From: Pseudoalteromonas carrageenovora IAM 12662
GTDB lineage: Bacteria > Pseudomonadota > Gammaproteobacteria > Enterobacterales > Alteromonadaceae
Length of the DNA stretch: 64,000 bases
Direction of reading: 5' to 3'
Assembly (NCBI RefSeq): GCF_900239935.1
Contig: NZ_LT965928.1
Span: 802,174-866,173 of the forward strand
Shown: in pieces, positions 54,677 to 64,000 of the stretch
Numbering within the stretch: the first letter of the stretch is position 1
Layout: each line of letters opens with the position of its first letter
The notes under the pieces: model-generated
Told to the model about the DNA's origin: nothing
What the model saw: only the letters and a program-made list of their open reading frames with translations
Database searches by the model: none
Position numbers and translations under genes: made by a program

Positions 54677-56266
54677 ATGGCAGACCAGAATATTATCAAC
54701 GAAATTAGCAAGCGAAGGACTTTTGCAATCATATCGCATCCGGATGCTGGTAAAACCACCATCACCGAAAAAGTACTTTTGTTCGGACAAGCGATTCAAA
54801 AAGCCGGAACGGTAAAAGGCCGTGGCTCTAATCAGCATGCAAAGTCTGACTGGATGGAAATGGAAAAGGAGCGTGGTATATCGGTTACTACCTCTGTAAT
54901 GCAATTTCCGTATAACAAAGCGCTGGTTAATTTACTTGATACCCCTGGACACGAAGACTTCTCAGAAGATACTTATCGTACTCTTACCGCAGTAGATTCG
55001 TGCTTAATGGTTATTGATGCCGCAAAAGGTGTAGAAGAACGTACTCGTAAACTTATGGAAGTTACGCGCCTACGTACTACCCCTATTGTTACCTTTATGA
55101 ATAAGTGTGACCGTGATATTCGTGACCCAATGGAGCTACTCGATGAAGTAGAAACAGAGCTAAACATTGCCTGTGCGCCTATTACGTGGCCAATTGGTTG
55201 TGGTAAAGAGTTTAAAGGTGTTTACCACATTCATAACGACGAAGCGGTTTTATACAAAACAGGCCAAGGTCATACTATTCAAGAAGTACGTACTGTAAAA
55301 GGCCTTGATAACCCAGAGCTTGATACCGCCATTGGTGAAGAACTAGCTGAGCAACTACGTGAAGAGCTTGAACTTGTAATTGGTGCTTCAAACGAGTTTG
55401 ATCTTGAACTATTTTTAGCGGGTGAACTTTCGCCAGTGTACTTTGGTACCGCCCTTGGTAACTTTGGTGTTGACCACGTACTTGATGGTTTAACGCAGTG
55501 GGCGCCTACGCCATTACCACGTGAAACAGAAGACCGCCAAGTAGTTGCATCAGAAGAAAACTTTACTGGTTTTGTATTTAAAATACAGGCCAACATGGAC
55601 CCTAAACACCGTGACCGTATTGCCTTTATGCGTATTGTGTCGGGTAAATACAGCCAAGGCATGAAAATGAACCATGTACGCCTTGGTAAACAGGTAAGTA
55701 TTTCTGATGCGGTGACGTTTATGGCGGGCGATCGTGAGCGTGCAGCAGATGCATTCGCAGGTGACATTATAGGCCTACATAACCACGGTACCATTCAAAT
55801 TGGTGATACCTTTACGCAAGGCGAAAAGCTTAAGTTTAGCGGTATTCCTAACTTTGCGCCTGAGCTGTTTCGTCGTATTCGTTTGCGCGATCCGCTTAAA
55901 CAAAAGCAGTTATTAAAAGGTCTAGTACAACTTTCTGAAGAAGGTGCAGTACAAGTATTTAGACCGCTTATTAATAACGACTTAATTGTAGGCGCGGTAG
56001 GTGTACTACAGTTTGACGTGGTGGTAGCGCGTTTAAAAGCTGAGTACAACGTAGATGCTATTTACGAAGGTGTAAACGTCAATACAGCGCGCTGGGTAAG
56101 CAGTGATGACGTTAAAAAGTTTGAAGAGTTTAAACGTAAGTGCGAGAGCAACTTAGCACTTGATGGTGGCGATAATTTAACTTACATAGCACCGAGCCGT
56201 GTAAACCTTAATTTATCAACAGAGCGTTACCCAGAAGTAACCTTTAACCATACGCGCGAAAACTAG
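54677..56266 (+). CDS. prfC: Peptide chain release factor 3
   Basis: RF3 is a GTPase that releases RF1/RF2 from the ribosome after termination. The 529-residue protein equals E. coli RF3 in length. It shows G1 HPDAGKTT (21-28), the switch region [13 protein letters not shown]3 DTPGHEDF, G4 NKCDRD, and the EF-G-like C-terminal domains ([11 protein letters not shown]). It is followed at 62 bases by argS. Confidence 0.97.
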   Translation: MADQNIINEISKRRTFAIISHPDAGKTTITEKVLLFGQAIQKAGTVKGRGSNQHAKSDWMEMEKERGISVTTSVMQFPYNKALVNLLDTPGHEDFSEDTYRTLTAVDSCLMVIDAAKGVEERTRKLMEVTRLRTTPIVTFMNKCDRDIRDPMELLDEVETELNIACAPITWPIGCGKEFKGVYHIHNDEAVLYKTGQGHTIQEVRTVKGLDNPELDTAIGEELAEQLREELELVIGASNEFDLELFLAGELSPVYFGTALGNFGVDHVLDGLTQWAPTPLPRETEDRQVVASEENFTGFVFKIQANMDPKHRDRIAFMRIVSGKYSQGMKMNHVRLGKQVSISDAVTFMAGDRERAADAFAGDIIGLHNHGTIQIGDTFTQGEKLKFSGIPNFAPELFRRIRLRDPLKQKQLLKGLVQLSEEGAVQVFRPLINNDLIVGAVGVLQFDVVVARLKAEYNVDAIYEGVNVNTARWVSSDDVKKFEEFKRKCESNLALDGGDNLTYIAPSRVNLNLSTERYPEVTFNHTREN

Positions 56267-56290
56267 AATCAACTGACTACAGTTAACTGA

Positions 56291-56310
56291 AAGCCTGCTA
56301 AGGCGGGCTT
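56291..56310 (+). terminator. Weak hairpin between prfC and argS
   Basis: AAGCCTGC-TAAG-GCGGGCTT pairs with one wobble but lacks a T-run, so it may attenuate or punctuate rather than stop transcription. Confidence 0.35.
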
Positions 56311-56328
56311 ACAAAGGTAAATAATATA

Positions 56329-58071
56329 ATGAACATTCGTACTATTTTAGTAGAAAAAGCCATTGCAGCTATGACCGCAGCAGGCCTACCTGAAGATACA
56401 AACCCAGCGGTTACACAAAGCACACGCCCACAGTTTGGTGATTACCAAATTAATGGTGCAATGGGCGCCGCTAAAAAAATGAAAAGTAATCCACGTGAGC
56501 TTGCGCAAAAAATTATTGATCAGCTAGATGTAAGCGACATTGCTGAAAAAACTGAAATTGCTGGCCCTGGTTTTATTAATATTCATTTAAAGCCTGAGTT
56601 TTTAGCCAAAAGCGTAGAAGCGGCTAACAGCGATGCAAAGCTTGCCGTAAACGAGCACACTAAGCCACAAACTGTCGTGGTAGATTACTCATCGCCTAAC
56701 CTTGCAAAAGAAATGCACGTAGGTCATTTACGCTCAACCATTATTGGTGATGCCATTGTACGCGCCCTTGAATTTAGAGGCGATAAAGTAATTCGTCAAA
56801 ACCACATGGGCGATTGGGGCACACAATTTGGTATGCTGATTGCGCATTTAGAAGATCAAATTAGCCAAGGCGTAGACTTAGAGTCGGTAGCGCTTGCTGA
56901 TTTAGAAACGTTTTACCGCGACGCTAAAAAACGCTTTGACGATGAAGAAGGTTTTGCAGATAAAGCCCGTGATTACGTCGTTAAACTACAAGGCGGCGAT
57001 GCGCACTGTGAAAAACTATGGAAGCTATTTATAGCAACCTCTGTTAAGCACTCTGAAGAAGTTTACAAACGCCTAAATGTAACGCTTACTCAAGCTGATA
57101 TTATGGCTGAAAGTGCTTACAACGCAGAGCTTAACGATATTATTAGCTTATTAAAAGATAAAAACATTGCTGTAGAGTCGCAAGGCGCACAAGTAGTATT
57201 TTTAGATGAGCTTGCAAATAAAGACGGTGAGCCATCTGCGTTTATCGTGCAAAAGTCAGGCGGTGGCTTTTTATATGCAACCACTGATTTAGCCGCGTGT
57301 GATTACCGCTCAAATAAATTGGGTGCTGAACGTATTTTAATATTTGTTGATGCACGCCAGAGCCTTCACTTTAACCAAGTAGAGCTTACAGCTCGTAAAG
57401 CAGGCCTTTTACGCGATGAAACAAGCTACGAGTTTTGCCCGTTTGGCACCATGATGGGCGCTGATGGTAAACCATTTAAAACCCGTACAGGTGGCACTGT
57501 TAAACTTGCTGATTTACTTGAAGAGTCAATTAGCCGTGCAGCAGCAAAATTAGCAGAGCGTGAATCTGACTTATCGGATCATGATCGCAGCGAAATTGCT
57601 CGTAAAGTAGGTATTGGTGCAGTTAAATATGCTGATCTTTCTAAGCACCGTACCAGCGATTACATATTCAACTGGGACAGCATGCTAAGCTTTGAAGGCG
57701 CTACAGCACCTTACTTACAATATGCTTATACTCGCGTGCGTAGTATTTTCCGTAAATCTGGTGTCGATGCCGCTACGCTAAATGCTGATGTAGCCATAGC
57801 TGAGCCGCAAGAAAAAGCACTCGCACTTAAACTGCTACAGCTTGAAGAAGTGCTTGATTTAATGATCAATGAGGCCACTCCGCACGTATTATGTGGTTAC
57901 TTATACGAGCTAGCTAGCTTATACATGACATTCTACGAAGCCTGCCCAGTACTTAAAGAAGGCGTAGAGCCAAACGTACGTGACAGCCGTTTAGTGCTGT
58001 GTAATTTAGTGGCGGATACGCTAAAAACTGGATTGGATTTGCTTGGCATTGAAGTCATGGAGCAAATGTAA
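56329..58071 (+). CDS. argS: Arginyl-tRNA synthetase
   Basis: ArgS charges tRNA-Arg. The 580-residue class I enzyme has the N-terminal Add-1 domain, [24 protein letters not shown] (HIGH form HVGH), [17 protein letters not shown], in place of a canonical KMSKS, and a DALR-type anticodon domain ([11 protein letters not shown]). Length matches E. coli (577). A repeat-rich spacer follows. Confidence 0.97.
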   Translation: MNIRTILVEKAIAAMTAAGLPEDTNPAVTQSTRPQFGDYQINGAMGAAKKMKSNPRELAQKIIDQLDVSDIAEKTEIAGPGFINIHLKPEFLAKSVEAANSDAKLAVNEHTKPQTVVVDYSSPNLAKEMHVGHLRSTIIGDAIVRALEFRGDKVIRQNHMGDWGTQFGMLIAHLEDQISQGVDLESVALADLETFYRDAKKRFDDEEGFADKARDYVVKLQGGDAHCEKLWKLFIATSVKHSEEVYKRLNVTLTQADIMAESAYNAELNDIISLLKDKNIAVESQGAQVVFLDELANKDGEPSAFIVQKSGGGFLYATTDLAACDYRSNKLGAERILIFVDARQSLHFNQVELTARKAGLLRDETSYEFCPFGTMMGADGKPFKTRTGGTVKLADLLEESISRAAAKLAERESDLSDHDRSEIARKVGIGAVKYADLSKHRTSDYIFNWDSMLSFEGATAPYLQYAYTRVRSIFRKSGVDAATLNADVAIAEPQEKALALKLLQLEEVLDLMINEATPHVLCGYLYELASLYMTFYEACPVLKEGVEPNVRDSRLVLCNLVADTLKTGLDLLGIEVMEQM

Positions 58072-58105
58072 TCACCGTCGTATTTTAACCTAATACTGCG
58101 TTATC

Positions 58106-58163
58106 CACCCCGACTTACCCTAATCACATACAAATCGTATGCTCATAGGGATAAGTAGGGGTG
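58106..58163. repeat. Long extragenic hairpin, copy 1 of a repeat
   Basis: Arms CACCCCGACTTACCCT and AGGGATAAGTAGGGGTG pair imperfectly over about 17 bp. The loop encloses a smaller palindrome CATAC-AAATC-GTATG. A 21-bp core (58124-58144) recurs with one difference at 58253-58273. Confidence 0.7.
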
Positions 58164-58231
58164 AATGCCTTGTCTTAGGCTAAACTACTTAGGTGAACCT
58201 TCTGTTTCGTGTAGTTCGCTTTAGCTGCGTT

Positions 58232-58293
58232 GGTAAAACTTTTTAGCTTAAGTCACATACAAACCGTATGCTCCTTGGCATAAATAGTTTACC
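58232..58293. repeat. Extragenic hairpin, copy 2 of the repeat
   Basis: The 21-bp core of copy 1 returns at 58253-58273, 129 bp away, again centred in a larger dyad, with outer arms GGTAAAACT and AGTTTACC. The outer arms differ from copy 1, so only the core is shared. Confidence 0.65.
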
Positions 58294-58366
58294 GCCTTGC
58301 TAGCACTCCTACACTTGCAGATGATTTTAGGCTTTACTTGACGAACTTTTGTAAGTTAATCATTTT

Positions 58367-58413
58367 ATAGCTGATAGCTGATAGCTGATAGCTGATAGCT
58401 GATAGCTGATAGC
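58367..58413. repeat. 7-bp tandem repeat (ATAGCTG), 6.7 copies
   Basis: Six perfect copies of ATAGCTG and a partial seventh run without interruption, in the non-coding spacer between argS and pdxH. Copy number may vary between strains. Confidence 0.95.
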
Positions 58414-58420
58414 ACCGTAG

Positions 58421-58447
58421 GTTGGGTTGAGTGAAACGAAACCCAAC
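58421..58447. repeat. REP-like GTTGGGTT palindrome
   Basis: GTTGGGTT and AACCCAAC form a perfect 8-bp stem around GAGTGAAACGA. The sequence with its GTAG 5' flank belongs to a very widespread class of REP-like extragenic hairpins, which in other genomes are linked to RAYT transposases. Confidence 0.7.
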
Positions 58448-58558
58448 ATTAACCAAGCACTAACCCAAAATATAAAATTGTTCTTATTACTGATTACTAT
58501 TGATTGCCTGACCTTAACTTACCCACATACGCTTTAATAAACAGAGAAGGATTTGTTT

Positions 58559-59197
58559 ATGAAACTCGAAGATATCCGTCGTGAATACCTGCAAGACGCG
58601 CTAAGCGAAGATAACTTGCAAGATGATCCATTCAAACAATTTGAAACGTGGCTTGAGCATGCTGTGGGCAGTAATGTGCCTGATCCAACGGCAATGGTTG
58701 TGGCAACGGTTGATGAAACTGGGCAGCCTTCACAGCGTATTGTATTGTTAAAACATTTAGATGATAACGGGTTTGTATTTTTTACTAATACGGGCTCTCG
58801 TAAAGCACAAGAGCTAAAAGGTAATAATAAAATATCGCTGCATTTTCCGTGGCACCATATGGAGCGCCAAGTAATTGTGTACGGCGAGGCTAAACCGTTG
58901 CCTACATCTGCCGTGGCAAAATACTTTTTATCACGCCCTAAAGAAAGCCAATTAGCGGCCTGGGCTTCAGCGCAAAGTAGGCCCGTGTCGTCGCGAAAAG
59001 TGCTTATGGAAACCTTTGCTAATATGAAGAGCAAGTTTGCCAAAGGTGAAATCCCATTGCCTGACTTTTGGGGCGGCTATTGCGTAGTGCCCACTAAAAT
59101 AGAGTTTTGGCAAGGTGGCGCACACCGTTTACATGACCGCTTTATGTACCAGCGCCAGGATGATAATAGCTGGCAAGTTACACGTTTAAACCCTTAA
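58559..59197 (+). CDS. pdxH: Pyridoxamine/pyridoxine 5'-phosphate oxidase
   Basis: PdxH uses FMN and oxygen to make pyridoxal phosphate. The 212-residue protein starts at the ATG at 58559, seven bases after AAGGA. It has the FMN-binding [34 protein letters not shown] and the C-terminal signature [13 protein letters not shown]. Length agrees with E. coli (218). The TatD-family gene follows after 12 bases. Confidence 0.96.
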   Translation: MKLEDIRREYLQDALSEDNLQDDPFKQFETWLEHAVGSNVPDPTAMVVATVDETGQPSQRIVLLKHLDDNGFVFFTNTGSRKAQELKGNNKISLHFPWHHMERQVIVYGEAKPLPTSAVAKYFLSRPKESQLAAWASAQSRPVSSRKVLMETFANMKSKFAKGEIPLPDFWGGYCVVPTKIEFWQGGAHRLHDRFMYQRQDDNSWQVTRLNP

Positions 59198-59209
59198 ACG
59201 GTTTACGCT

Positions 59210-59977
59210 GTGAAGTTTATAGACTCCCACTGCCACCTTGATTTTAATGAGTTTGACGCAGAGCGTGAATCACTTATAAAAGCATGTGTGGCAAAGGGCG
59301 TTGAGCGCTTTATAGTGCCAGGCATTAGCTTGGTGCAATCTAAACAGTTAATTGAGTTTAAAAGCAAATACCCACAAGTGCATATAGCTGCAGGGCTCCA
59401 CCCTTACTTTTTAGATGCTCATAAAGAACTTCACTTAGCGCAGCTTTTTGATTTTGCAAAAGCAAATATTAACCAGCTGGTGGCAATTGGTGAGTGTGGG
59501 CTCGATAGAAGTATTGGAAACCTTGAAAAGCAAACGCGGTTATTTGAGAAACAAATTACCCTTGCTAATGAGCTGAATTTACCGCTTATTGTCCACCATC
59601 GGCAAAGCCATGATTTAATTGCGCAATCGTTTAAACGCTGCAAGCCAAAATGTGGTGGTGTAATACATGCGTTTTCGGGGTCACTACAGCAAGCGCACTA
59701 TTATATTAAACAGGGCTTTAAATTAGGTGTAGGTGGGGTTATAACTTATGAGCGAGCAGCAAAAACTCGTAATGTAATTGCTCAAATTGAGCCACAACAT
59801 TTAGTGCTCGAAACTGATTCGCCCTCAATGCCACTGAGCGGTCATCAGGGGGAAATTAATACGCCGCTACACATTCCAAATGTGTTCAACGTATTATGTA
59901 GTTTAAAACAAAGTAGTGATAAAGAGGCGCTTGCTAAAGCGCTTTATGACTCTTGCTTAGAAGTTTTTTGCATATAA
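59210..59977 (+). CDS. yjjV: TatD-family metal-dependent hydrolase, YjjV-like
   Basis: The 255-residue TIM-barrel protein has metal-binding IDSHCHLDF, GLHPYF, GECGLDRS (Glu ligand), IVHHRQSHD, IHAFSGSLQQA, GVGGVITY and ETDSPSMP. The HAFSGSLQQA and GGVITYERAAKTR segments match E. coli YjjV (259) better than TatD itself. TatD proteins are 3'-5' DNases. The start is GTG, 12 bases after pdxH, so the two are probably co-transcribed. Its end overlaps the convergent smp gene by 34 bases. Confidence 0.92.
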   Translation: MKFIDSHCHLDFNEFDAERESLIKACVAKGVERFIVPGISLVQSKQLIEFKSKYPQVHIAAGLHPYFLDAHKELHLAQLFDFAKANINQLVAIGECGLDRSIGNLEKQTRLFEKQITLANELNLPLIVHHRQSHDLIAQSFKRCKPKCGGVIHAFSGSLQQAHYYIKQGFKLGVGGVITYERAAKTRNVIAQIEPQHLVLETDSPSMPLSGHQGEINTPLHIPNVFNVLCSLKQSSDKEALAKALYDSCLEVFCI

Positions 59978-60564
59978 CGACTCACCTGCCAGCGTTTTAA
60001 ACCGCGTCCTAATTGCCATGTAAAAATACATGCAATAACTAGCATTAATAAAACTTGCCTACCTAAATCATGAAAATGATTGTGGCTGTCTGATATAGCT
60101 GCACGCGTTAAATACGTTACCGACACAAAACCAATAGGGCGATCATCATCGCTTATTACGGGTTCCATAAAAGGTGTTTTTAGCTTGCTAATTCCTGGGG
60201 TGGAGTCAGGTAGTTGACCAAAAATATGGTGTGATTGCCAATTATCGCTACTGGCTATCAAAATACCTTGTTGATCGTAAATGGTGGCCGAAAGCACAAA
60301 TTTATCTTTACTTATATCGTTACAAATAGCATTTAGCTGGGGTTTGTTTTTTTCAATAAGCGGGGTTTTAACGTTTAAAGCCATAAACTTAGTTAAGCTT
60401 TGTGCTGTGTTGTCGGCGCTGTCATATAATAACTGATGACTCTGAAAACTACTATTAACACCTACCCAGCTTAATAATACAAAACAGCCAGCCGCAAGTA
60501 TTAAGCGTACGAGGCGTTTTCTTTGAGATGCGGATATAGGGTTTTTAATATGGTTATTTTTCAT
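59944..60564 (-). CDS. SMP/AhpA (YtjB) family membrane protein
   Basis: The 206-residue protein has an N-terminal membrane helix (about 20-42), a periplasmic domain with SATIYDQQGILIASSDNW and a second helix near 175-193. This is the layout of the SMP (YtjB/AhpA) family, whose role is poorly known. As in E. coli it is divergent from serB. The ATG at 60564 (MKNNHIKN) is preferred; an ATG at 60591 is possible. Confidence 0.83.
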   Translation of the reverse strand: MKNNHIKNPISASQRKRLVRLILAAGCFVLLSWVGVNSSFQSHQLLYDSADNTAQSLTKFMALNVKTPLIEKNKPQLNAICNDISKDKFVLSATIYDQQGILIASSDNWQSHHIFGQLPDSTPGISKLKTPFMEPVISDDDRPIGFVSVTYLTRAAISDSHNHFHDLGRQVLLMLVIACIFTWQLGRGLKRWQVSRYMQKTSKQES

Positions 60565-60717
60565 AGTCACCGTATATGCTACTGACAGCATTTTGATTTG
60601 ATGTTACAACTACACTAACTATAACCTTAAACCCCACCTGATGGCGAATTTAGCGTTAATATTAGTTATTCAAGAAATGCCAAAAGTCAGGAAAATAAAA
60701 ATAAACACGGAGACTCC

Positions 60718-61746
60718 ATGTCGCAAACGAGCATGGCACAGCCAGCTGCTGAGCAGCCATTACAACTCTTAACTTTAAATAAGTGGTTTACTTACAGTAG
60801 TGGCAATTTTATACCGGTTAATGATATTCCAGATAAAAAGTTAGGGTTATTTAGCATTGCATTTGCGGGTGATTTCGAACACATCCATGTAACACAAATT
60901 ATTGAGTTTTTAGCTAAATATAATCAAACAGTAACGGCTGTATGTCAGTATCAACCAGATTTAGGCTTAGCGCCTGCGTTGTGTTTTTATGCACAAAATG
61001 CAGAGCAAGCAATAAACCCGTTAGCGCTTCAAGAGTTTTCAAGCTCGCTTGATTGCCAACTAGTGCAAGTAGCCACGCCTCCTAACTTATACGAGCCTGG
61101 TTTGCTTGTTATGGATATGGACTCAACGGCTATTACTATTGAATGTATTGATGAAATAGCGCGTTTAGCCAATGTTTATGATGAAGTTGCGTCGGTAACA
61201 GCGCTCGCCATGGATGGCAAGCTTGATTTCAGCGAAAGTTTAAATCAGCGAGTAGCTAAGCTTGCAGGTATTGAAAAAAGCTTAATTGAGGACCTTAAAA
61301 GTGCGCTTCCTTTAATGCCGGGCATTAAAGCGTTGTGTCAAATTTTAAAACAACACCACTGGTATTTAGCTATTGCGTCCGGTGGTTTTGTGCCTTTTGC
61401 AGAGCGTGTTCAGGAGCTAATTAATTTAGATGAAGTGCATGCTAATGTGCTGGAATTTAAAGACGACAAGCTAACAGGTAAAGTACTTGGTACTATTGTG
61501 GATGCGCAGCAAAAAGCGGTGGTATTAAAGTCACTTCAACAAAAACTAGGCCTTGAAAAAGCACAAACGGTAGCAATTGGGGATGGTGCAAACGATTTAG
61601 TCATGATGGCTCAGGCTGGGCTTGGTGTTGCCGTACATGGCAAGCCTAAAGTGGTTGAGCAAGCCCAAGCTGCTATATGCCAAGGTTCGTTATTGCAGTT
61701 ATTGTATATGCTAGCTATTCCGCTAAATGAAAAGCCAAACGCATAA
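60718..61746 (+). CDS. serB: Phosphoserine phosphatase
   Basis: SerB makes serine from phosphoserine, the last step. The 342-residue HAD enzyme has nucleophile Asp133 in MDMDST, a Glu-rich cap (EVASVTALAMDGKLDF), ASGGF for motif II, and motif IV GDGANDLVMM. The N-terminal 115 residues form an ACT-like region; the protein is about 20 residues longer than E. coli SerB. An ACGGAG site precedes the ATG. Confidence 0.95.
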   Translation: MSQTSMAQPAAEQPLQLLTLNKWFTYSSGNFIPVNDIPDKKLGLFSIAFAGDFEHIHVTQIIEFLAKYNQTVTAVCQYQPDLGLAPALCFYAQNAEQAINPLALQEFSSSLDCQLVQVATPPNLYEPGLLVMDMDSTAITIECIDEIARLANVYDEVASVTALAMDGKLDFSESLNQRVAKLAGIEKSLIEDLKSALPLMPGIKALCQILKQHHWYLAIASGGFVPFAERVQELINLDEVHANVLEFKDDKLTGKVLGTIVDAQQKAVVLKSLQQKLGLEKAQTVAIGDGANDLVMMAQAGLGVAVHGKPKVVEQAQAAICQGSLLQLLYMLAIPLNEKPNA

Positions 61747-61763
61747 GTAAAAGGTTAAACCGC

Positions 61764-64000
61764 TTAGCGTAAGCGGTTTAACCAAATTAACTTACGACGA
61801 CCCATTTGTTCAACTTGTTCTTGTTTAAGCTCAAGGTGGCTTAAAGCTTCTTCTGTTATATCAACCATATCGCCCACACCAGCAACAGCCCACAAGGCTT
61901 CTTCTAAATCTTTTGCTTTATGCATGGCGTATTGGCTTACGTATTTTAGCTCGTTAGATAAGTAGTCGGTATCTGGTCGGCCCGTACGTGAAATATAAAG
62001 TCGCATTACAAATATAAGCTCCGACTTAATACCTTTGCTTATTTGCTTATTAAAGCTGGTGTAATCTTCACCTAATACACATTGGCTTACCACTGCATCT
62101 TCAATGCTACCCTTGCGCGGGTCAAAGTTAATTGCAAGTGTAAAAGCAAGAGGCGGGTCTTGTCTGCTGCGATCTTTAATATTAGGGGTGATCACATCAA
62201 CTATTTGCTCTTGCGTTAAAATACTCGATAAGTCGGTTTTATTACTTAATAAGCCAAAGTTTTGTAAAATCACATGCATTGGACTTGCATATAAACCAAA
62301 GCCAATAGCACCTGTTTTAAAGTGCGCAGCCTCTTTGTGTAAGTAAAATGGGAATTGGCAAACACTTTTAGTGACCATATTTCTAAGAGCTGTAGAGAGG
62401 CCTTCTACTTTTGGTGCCTCTTCAGAAACTTTTAGCTTATCTTTATTCCCTTCTATTAACTGAGTAAAAAAGGTAACACCAGCATGAGGTAAATCAGCTA
62501 CTCGATTAGCCTTTAAATTAATAGTAGTGAATGACTTACTAATTGCCATTACCTCATACTTTAACTCGCTGAGTTTATGTTTTTTTGTTATTTTTTGCAG
62601 CTCAGGAAAGGCTAGAAGTACAACATCACCTTTTTTAAATGTAACGGGCTGTTCGCACTCAAGCTGTAAGCCCATGACTGAAAAATCCCGTGTATATCCA
62701 TCATATACAGTTTCATTTACTGTAATACTGACTGGTGTTTTATATAAGTAGCGTTTGTGCGAGCGTAAGTTAACGTACTCAAGTGGCACTATGTCTAAAT
62801 AGGGTGGCGATTTATGCTTAGCATGGCCAAAATGCTTGAGCTGGTTAACGAGTGCTTTGTCGTAAGAGAGCTGTTTGTAATCTTCTTGCTCAGCTTTATT
62901 GCCCATGCTTGTAAGTACAACCACGTATTTTACATCTTTAATAAGTCCTTTAACGCGTGGAGAAGGGGGCTTATTTAGTTTTTCAATATTAGAGCCGGCA
63001 CTATTTGGTAGCGAAAGCGGAATAAAAGAGTCATCAGGGTGGCTTGGCATTATTTGTATTTTAAAACTTTGCCAGCTCTCTTTTTGGCTACCAAAACCTA
63101 AAAATAAATCTTTTAACTTAGGGTTGTTGTTTAACTCAGTTCTTGTTGCTGAGTAATAGTAAATCTTACCCGACGATACATGTGTAAACGTGTATAGGTA
63201 ATCTTCTTTAACTGCTGTTATTTGCGTTAGAAGCTGCGTAACTCGTTGATGATTAAGTACGTTGTATAAACAAGGGACTTTTCTTTCATCGGTAAAGTAT
63301 CGCTGAATAAAAATATTATTTTCGGTGGTTAAGCTTAAACTTGGGTAGAGCGTTTCGTCTTTTTTGCTTAAAAATACATATAAAGAGGTTACACGAGGAA
63401 TATAATATTGCTCGTACCCCTTAGAAACTACAGCATCAAGGGTGTTATCCAAATTTACTTTGTAGCGGCGTTTATTTCCGTTTATAAAACTGTCTAAAAA
63501 GTCATCAAAAGCTTCGTTTTTTTCTATGTAGGTACGTTTTAAGCGAATGTGGTTATATTCACGAGATATATTTTCAACGGCAACAACTTCATATTGAATC
63601 CCGTTTTTTAAGCCTAGCTCAAAATCTTGCTCAAGCCCGACTAAACGCATGGCAAGTAGCTCGCCTTTTTTAATAGAGTAACGAGTACCTAGTTTTATTT
63701 TGCAGCCACTTAATGATATATCGGAGGTGCTAGCGGCAATGTTCTTTTTATCTTTATACTCAATAGTTACTTTTATCGAGTAGTTCATACGCTCTTCGCG
63801 GCGGCTTTCATACGAGGCGAATTTAATTACCTCAGTACTTAATTTATTCTCAAATTCTTGAAGTTCTGATTGCTCAGCTGCTTGCTTTTGCAAAACGCGG
63901 TGGTTATTTTCGGTATTCATAACCGCTTCGTATACAGCTAATGTGTATCCACCATGTTGTTCGAGGGCTTTTTCAAATACTTCAATGGCAGTGTCGTCCA
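61764..64000 (-). CDS. PilZ-domain protein with two PilZ units (partial, runs off the window)
   Basis: The frame is open from its stop at 61764 to the window edge, at least 744 residues, and the 26 codons before the Met at 63920 (IEVFEKALEQHGGY) look coding, so the true start is outside. Two PilZ-type c-di-GMP sites are seen: RREER with DISLSG in the N-terminal part and RSHKR with DFSVMG in the middle. The C-terminal region is unassigned. With three cyclases in this window, it is a candidate c-di-GMP receptor. No membrane helix is seen. Confidence 0.85.
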   Translation of the reverse strand, partial: DDTAIEVFEKALEQHGGYTLAVYEAVMNTENNHRVLQKQAAEQSELQEFENKLSTEVIKFASYESRREERMNYSIKVTIEYKDKKNIAASTSDISLSGCKIKLGTRYSIKKGELLAMRLVGLEQDFELGLKNGIQYEVVAVENISREYNHIRLKRTYIEKNEAFDDFLDSFINGNKRRYKVNLDNTLDAVVSKGYEQYYIPRVTSLYVFLSKKDETLYPSLSLTTENNIFIQRYFTDERKVPCLYNVLNHQRVTQLLTQITAVKEDYLYTFTHVSSGKIYYYSATRTELNNNPKLKDLFLGFGSQKESWQSFKIQIMPSHPDDSFIPLSLPNSAGSNIEKLNKPPSPRVKGLIKDVKYVVVLTSMGNKAEQEDYKQLSYDKALVNQLKHFGHAKHKSPPYLDIVPLEYVNLRSHKRYLYKTPVSITVNETVYDGYTRDFSVMGLQLECEQPVTFKKGDVVLLAFPELQKITKKHKLSELKYEVMAISKSFTTINLKANRVADLPHAGVTFFTQLIEGNKDKLKVSEEAPKVEGLSTALRNMVTKSVCQFPFYLHKEAAHFKTGAIGFGLYASPMHVILQNFGLLSNKTDLSSILTQEQIVDVITPNIKDRSRQDPPLAFTLAINFDPRKGSIEDAVVSQCVLGEDYTSFNKQISKGIKSELIFVMRLYISRTGRPDTDYLSNELKYVSQYAMHKAKDLEEALWAVAGVGDMVDITEEALSHLELKQEQVEQMGRRKLIWLNRLR

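Noticed and set aside
55279..55794. 171-codon minus-strand frame inside prfC
   Set aside because: It is Ser/Arg-rich antisense shadow of a strongly conserved gene.

Overview
The window looks like a chromosomal segment of a marine gammaproteobacterium of the Alteromonadales, most likely Pseudoalteromonas. This rests on the AT-rich, A/T-ending codon use, on protein motifs matching well-known gammaproteobacterial families, and on conserved gene orders: sfsA-dksA-gluQ-pcnB-folK-panB-panC, glrK-qseG-glrR, xseA divergent from guaB-guaA, holD-rimI and smp divergent from serB. The proteobacterial dedicated sortase system is also typical of marine gammaproteobacteria. There are no phage genes, complete insertion sequences, CRISPR arrays or rRNA; the genus assignment is inference. 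LAYOUT: 1-560 is the 3' end of a PstS-like phosphate-binding protein with its terminator. 579-7174 is a minus-strand block of core genes (Cys-rich lipoprotein, panC, panB, folK, pcnB with a probable AUU start, gluQ, dksA, sfsA); a small MITE-like element abuts the end of panC. 7296-14111 holds pepB, a phosphoribosyltransferase, a Crp/Fnr-type regulator, an amidohydrolase, a TonB-domain lipoprotein and four clustered small secreted EF-hand proteins. 14425-19928 holds the GlrK/QseG/GlrR envelope-stress system, a DUF1543 gene and cca. 20250-26708 is a complete dedicated sortase locus: histidine kinase and response regulator on the minus strand, then divergently an OmpA-family protein, a VIT/VWA protein with a C-terminal sorting signal, and its sortase. 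26573-36970 carries an EamA transporter, proB, two diguanylate cyclases, a membrane-anchored glutaredoxin, gltX, a minimal 2OG-oxygenase-like protein, an RcsF-like lipoprotein, DUF3581, rhlE and an MTHFR-like protein. 37221-48444 carries an M16 peptidase, a membrane-tethered HTH regulator with a partner, a third diguanylate cyclase, cysE, xseA, guaB and guaA. 48552-64000 carries a BCCT transporter, tRNA-Trp, holD-rimI, a hybrid histidine kinase, prfC, argS, a repeat-rich spacer, pdxH, a TatD-family gene, smp, serB and a double-PilZ protein that runs off the window. HOW THE GENES WORK TOGETHER: most are core functions (pantothenate, folate, purine, proline, serine, cysteine, pyridoxal phosphate; tRNA maturation and charging; translation termination). 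Over these lies much signalling: three two-component systems, three diguanylate cyclases with intact GG[DE]EF and inhibitory RxxD sites, and one PilZ protein. The most distinctive unit is the dedicated sortase locus, where four TTGCCA repeats spaced 11, 21 and 22 bp lie between the regulator gene and the sortase operon. These look like binding sites by which the dedicated regulator controls its own operon.
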